Assembly (NCBI RefSeq): GCF_000153125.2
Contig: NZ_CM002299.1
Coordinates: 3,484,928-3,548,927, forward strand
Direction of reading: 5' to 3'
Source of the DNA: Congregibacter litoralis KT71
GTDB taxonomy: Bacteria > Pseudomonadota > Gammaproteobacteria > Pseudomonadales > Halieaceae
DNA: 64,000 nucleotides
Positions 61,690-64,000 of this stretch are shown here, piece after piece. A program made the translations under genes and the position numbers. The first letter of the stretch is position 1. Every line of letters starts with the position of its first letter. Under the pieces are notes generated by a model that did not search any database, was not told where the DNA came from, and saw only the letters and a list, made by a program, of their open reading frames with translations.

Positions 61690-62612
61690 GATCCCTCCAA
61701 ATCTTCGACAATGGAGCGCTGGACGCGTACCGCTACACTCTCGGGCTGCACAACACACCCCCTATGCTCCAAGTCAGCGCGCACAAATGCGGCCCCGTAA
61801 AGCAAGATGAGAGACGAGTAATTTACCCAAAGCAACAGTAGCACAAGAGACCCCGCTGCTCCGTAGGTTGACGCGGTGGCAGTAACGGAAAGGTAGAGTG
61901 CAATTAGAACGCGGCCAACAGTAAACATCGCTGCAGTTAGCAACGATCCCAGCAAAACGTTTCGCCAGCTTAGTTTCACGTCCGGGAGAGTCTTAATGAT
62001 CGTACCAAAAAGGAGCGCTGCTACAGCAAGTGACAGCCCCGTGTCCAGAGCACTGAACGCTGCATCATGCCAAGGTATCCACTCTTGCATCGATTGAAGT
62101 ACCACTCGTAGCACCACACTCAAGGACAGAGAAACCAGCATGACGAAACCGACCGCGAGTACTATCGTGAGAGATGTCAATCGTTTGCGAATAAGCAGCC
62201 AGACTCCACTCCTTGATGGTTTGGGCGCCACACCAAAAATGGCGTTAAGAGAATCTTGCATCTGGCCAAATACCGTAGTCGCCCCGATCAACATAGCACC
62301 AAGCCCCGACAGCGTGGCGAAAAGACCATCCTCCTGGTCACGAGCGCGCGCGATCGCCTCCTCTACCGCTTCTGCAGCTTTCGACCCAACCGCTGCTTGA
62401 ATTTTTGCTGCGATCTCTCCTTGCGCTGTTTCTTGCCCATAAAAAACACCCACCACGGACACGATCATGATCATCATCGGCGCCATGGAAAATATAGTAA
62501 AAAACGCGAGTGCTCCCGCATTTGCGAACGCATTGCTATCTAGCCAATATTCTCCGGCGTCTCGAAGCACAGTCGTCCACCGTTTCAGCCCGACCTTGAG
62601 TGTCTTAAACAT
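61686..62612 (-). CDS. YihY/BrkB family membrane protein
   Basis: 308 aa, six hydrophobic helices. FANAGALAFFTIFSMAPMMIMIVSVVGVFYG, LLIRKRLTSLTIVLAVGFVMLVSLSLS, and STYGAAGSLVLLLLWVNYSSLILLYGAAFVRADLE match the YihY/BrkB family. Formerly called ribonuclease BN, its true function is unknown. It comes first in a pair with mscS and starts inside the end of an upstream surface-protein pseudogene. Confidence 0.9.
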   Translation of the reverse strand: MFKTLKVGLKRWTTVLRDAGEYWLDSNAFANAGALAFFTIFSMAPMMIMIVSVVGVFYGQETAQGEIAAKIQAAVGSKAAEAVEEAIARARDQEDGLFATLSGLGAMLIGATTVFGQMQDSLNAIFGVAPKPSRSGVWLLIRKRLTSLTIVLAVGFVMLVSLSLSVVLRVVLQSMQEWIPWHDAAFSALDTGLSLAVAALLFGTIIKTLPDVKLSWRNVLLGSLLTAAMFTVGRVLIALYLSVTATASTYGAAGSLVLLLLWVNYSSLILLYGAAFVRADLEHRGCVVQPESVAVRVQRSIVEDLEGS

Positions 62613-63497
62613 TGCCGCCCGCCGGAACGCTGACGCCGCTTACCTCACCCCGCGCGGCCGCGCCCTGTGTTGGGACCACGGTTCCGCCGCCGGCGACACA
62701 GGTACCCGTAGCCGGTGTACCCCTGGGCTCCATCACAGCGCCATTGGCAGCACCGCCTGTTAGACCGCTATCGGGGAACACATCTGTCAGGGCTACGTCA
62801 TCAAGAGCAACATTGCTGCGAGGGTTGTTGACGGTGATCGTCAGGGTTCGTGTACTGCCACCCACGACCAGAATATTAGTACTGCTACACGCTTTGCTAA
62901 TCGCCGGTCGGTCTACCGCCCGGACAGTAATCATCTGAGGTCCTCCAGTAGCATTCACTCCCTGATCTGAGTTGACTGCGCCCGCCGCTACTTCAAGGTT
63001 CAGCGTGGTGCTGGCACCATCAGTAGAAAAGGCTCCGGTGGAAAGGTCAACGTAGCACTCACCCGAGCCGGCAATGCCATCATCTCGCGTCGGGTTATCT
63101 ACGCCGCTAACAACAATAGAGGAAGACCCCGGCGTGACGGTGAGCGTGCCACTGCCGCAACTGCCGTTCAGCACTCACACCCCCTCTCCAATGACGAGAC
63201 CCGCAGAACCAAAGCTCTGGAAAGCTCCATTAACAGAAACACCGGTGATGGGATTGACGATGGAATTGTTGCTTAGCGTTACGCGCAAGCTGCAAATTTG
63301 CCCAGGAAAACCGCGGTGGAGCTTGGCGCCACAGGGCCAATGTTAACCGTGACATTGAAATCGGGTTTTTGAGACCAGGCGAAGCGCGTGGCGAACAATG
63401 CAAGGAAAAAAACGCCTAGATATCCCAGGAGACGAGGTACATTGCAGCGGGATCCGTTTTTTGCCGCAGGGATAAACCGAAGCTCGCTGGTACGCAT
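62605..63497 (-). pseudogene. Broken DUF11/DUF7933-type surface protein
   Basis: It starts with a signal peptide (LGYLGVFFLALFATRFAWS) and a short beta-strand domain (PDFNVTVNIGPVAPSSTAVF), then shifts frame around 63306..63309, where one base of a T-run appears lost, and continues as GQICSLRVTLSNNSIVNPITGVSV. An in-frame TGA at 63175..63177 follows, and the last part is LNGSCGSGTLTVT to the VPAGGNV ending. Beta-sandwich repeats with SNNS, NPRSNVALDDVALTDVFPDSGLTGGA fit the long repetitive surface proteins of marine gammaproteobacteria. It is truncated at the 3' end against the YihY gene. Confidence 0.8.
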
Positions 63498-63880
63498 ATT
63501 TTTATCCGATTTGTGGTACCCGAAGCACGCCAATAAGGCCCTGCTTATTGCACAGCGCACCGTTTTACACCCTTGTCATTGTAATTGAGGATTGGGCGAC
63601 GTTAAAGGCGTTAATCTTAGCAGCTATAAAAGATCTGTGACACGCGCCACTTTGATGAGCAGGGCGGAGACCTGCTCTGTGAGGGACTTGTTAGTTGAGC
63701 TCCTCAACGGCAGCCGACCAATCAGTGCTGTCCAGCTATCGCTGTATCGAAGACCGGTGTCCTAGCGGCGCCTACCTAAATCCCTCACAAACTGTAATGA
63801 TAATTATCCGCATTTGTGTGGTAGCTTATGAGTTCGGCTAACGGTCGATGACCTCTTCTCTGCAAGTAGGCGATGAGACT
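63498..63880. other. Intergenic region with a Fur-box-like site
   Basis: No gene seen. TGTAATGATAATTATCCGC at 63793..63811 matches 13 of 19 positions of the E. coli Fur consensus, including ten contiguous. It is 70 to 90 bases upstream of the antiporter start. Confidence 0.4.
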
Positions 63881-64000
63881 ATGGACAGCTTATTCTTCAA
63901 TGTGGGTCTGATCTTAGGCTTGGCTGCCTGCGGCGGCTTCATTGCAAGATCGTTGAATCAACCTCTGATCGTCGCGTTCATAGCAGTAGGCATAGCGCTT
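63881..64000 (+). CDS. CPA2 monovalent cation:proton antiporter, N-terminal fragment (cut by window end)
   Basis: Only the first 40 residues are present, cut by the window edge. MDSLFFNVGLILGLAACGGF is the first membrane helix and IARSLNQPLIVAFIAVGIAL the second, which resemble the Kef/CPA2 antiporter start. An in-frame ATG at 63848 is an alternative. Kef-type antiporters move K+ or Na+ against H+, matching the ionic-stress theme of the region. Confidence 0.75.
   Translation, partial: MDSLFFNVGLILGLAACGGFIARSLNQPLIVAFIAVGIAL

Overview
The window looks like chromosome of a marine gammaproteobacterium, most likely of the Halieaceae (OM60/NOR5, Congregibacter-like) group. This is an inference from the gene mix: PrlC, type I sulfide:quinone oxidoreductase, BLUF photosensor, ACAD/APH pair, RND efflux and many lipoproteins. 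There are no tRNA or rRNA genes, no CRISPR array and no intact insertion sequence. The window falls into two parts of different character.

Part A (1 to about 37.7 kb) is G+C-rich, densely packed metabolic chromosome. In order it carries: a lipoprotein methyltransferase, SDR enzymes, a secreted protease-like protein, a saccharopine-dehydrogenase-like oxidoreductase, an S1/P1-nuclease-like exoenzyme, a protein methyltransferase, a glycerol-dehydrogenase-like enzyme, oligopeptidase A, an alpha/beta hydrolase with a penicillin-acylase lipoprotein, a choice-of-anchor-I-like lipoprotein with a collagen-like stalk, nitronate monooxygenase, an AEC transporter, MAPEG and TM2 membrane proteins, an M14-like carboxypeptidase, diacylglycerol kinase (apparently with an AUC start codon), an APH-type kinase paired with an acyl-CoA dehydrogenase, an RND pump with its adaptor, sulfide:quinone oxidoreductase facing a Tat-exported metallo-hydrolase, a thermostable-hemolysin-like protein, and a cell-wall operon (MltB, Bax-like, polysaccharide deacetylase).

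From 36.2 to 42.3 kb there is a signalling block: HDOD-GGDEF, GAF-PAS histidine kinase, single-domain receiver, receiver-GGDEF-EAL and a stand-alone BLUF protein, pointing to light- or stress-responsive cyclic-di-GMP control.

Part B (about 42.3 to 64 kb) is lower in G+C, has larger gaps and many very small genes. Almost every transcription unit in it is an envelope or osmotic-stress type gene: DUF4112, an Ala/Asp-rich exported protein, two membrane GTPases, an AI-2E-family exporter, a Crp/Fnr regulator, entericidin, DUF1328, YqjD/YqjE/YqjK-like proteins, two MscS channels, TrkH, Pmp3, a SpoIIAA-like STAS protein, a small charged helical protein, YihY/BrkB and the start of a CPA2 antiporter. 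Nine of these units have a sequence closely matching the sigma-54 -24/-12 promoter (TGGCAC-N5-TTGC) at a sensible distance before the start codon. The same region holds one intact sigma-54 enhancer-binding response regulator (58390..59808) and a paralogue broken by two in-frame stops (51008..52447). Several promoters also have a TTTGCAAA-type palindrome upstream that could be the activator site. I read this as a sigma-54-controlled cell-envelope stress regulon, clustered on one stretch of chromosome. It is the most interesting signal here.
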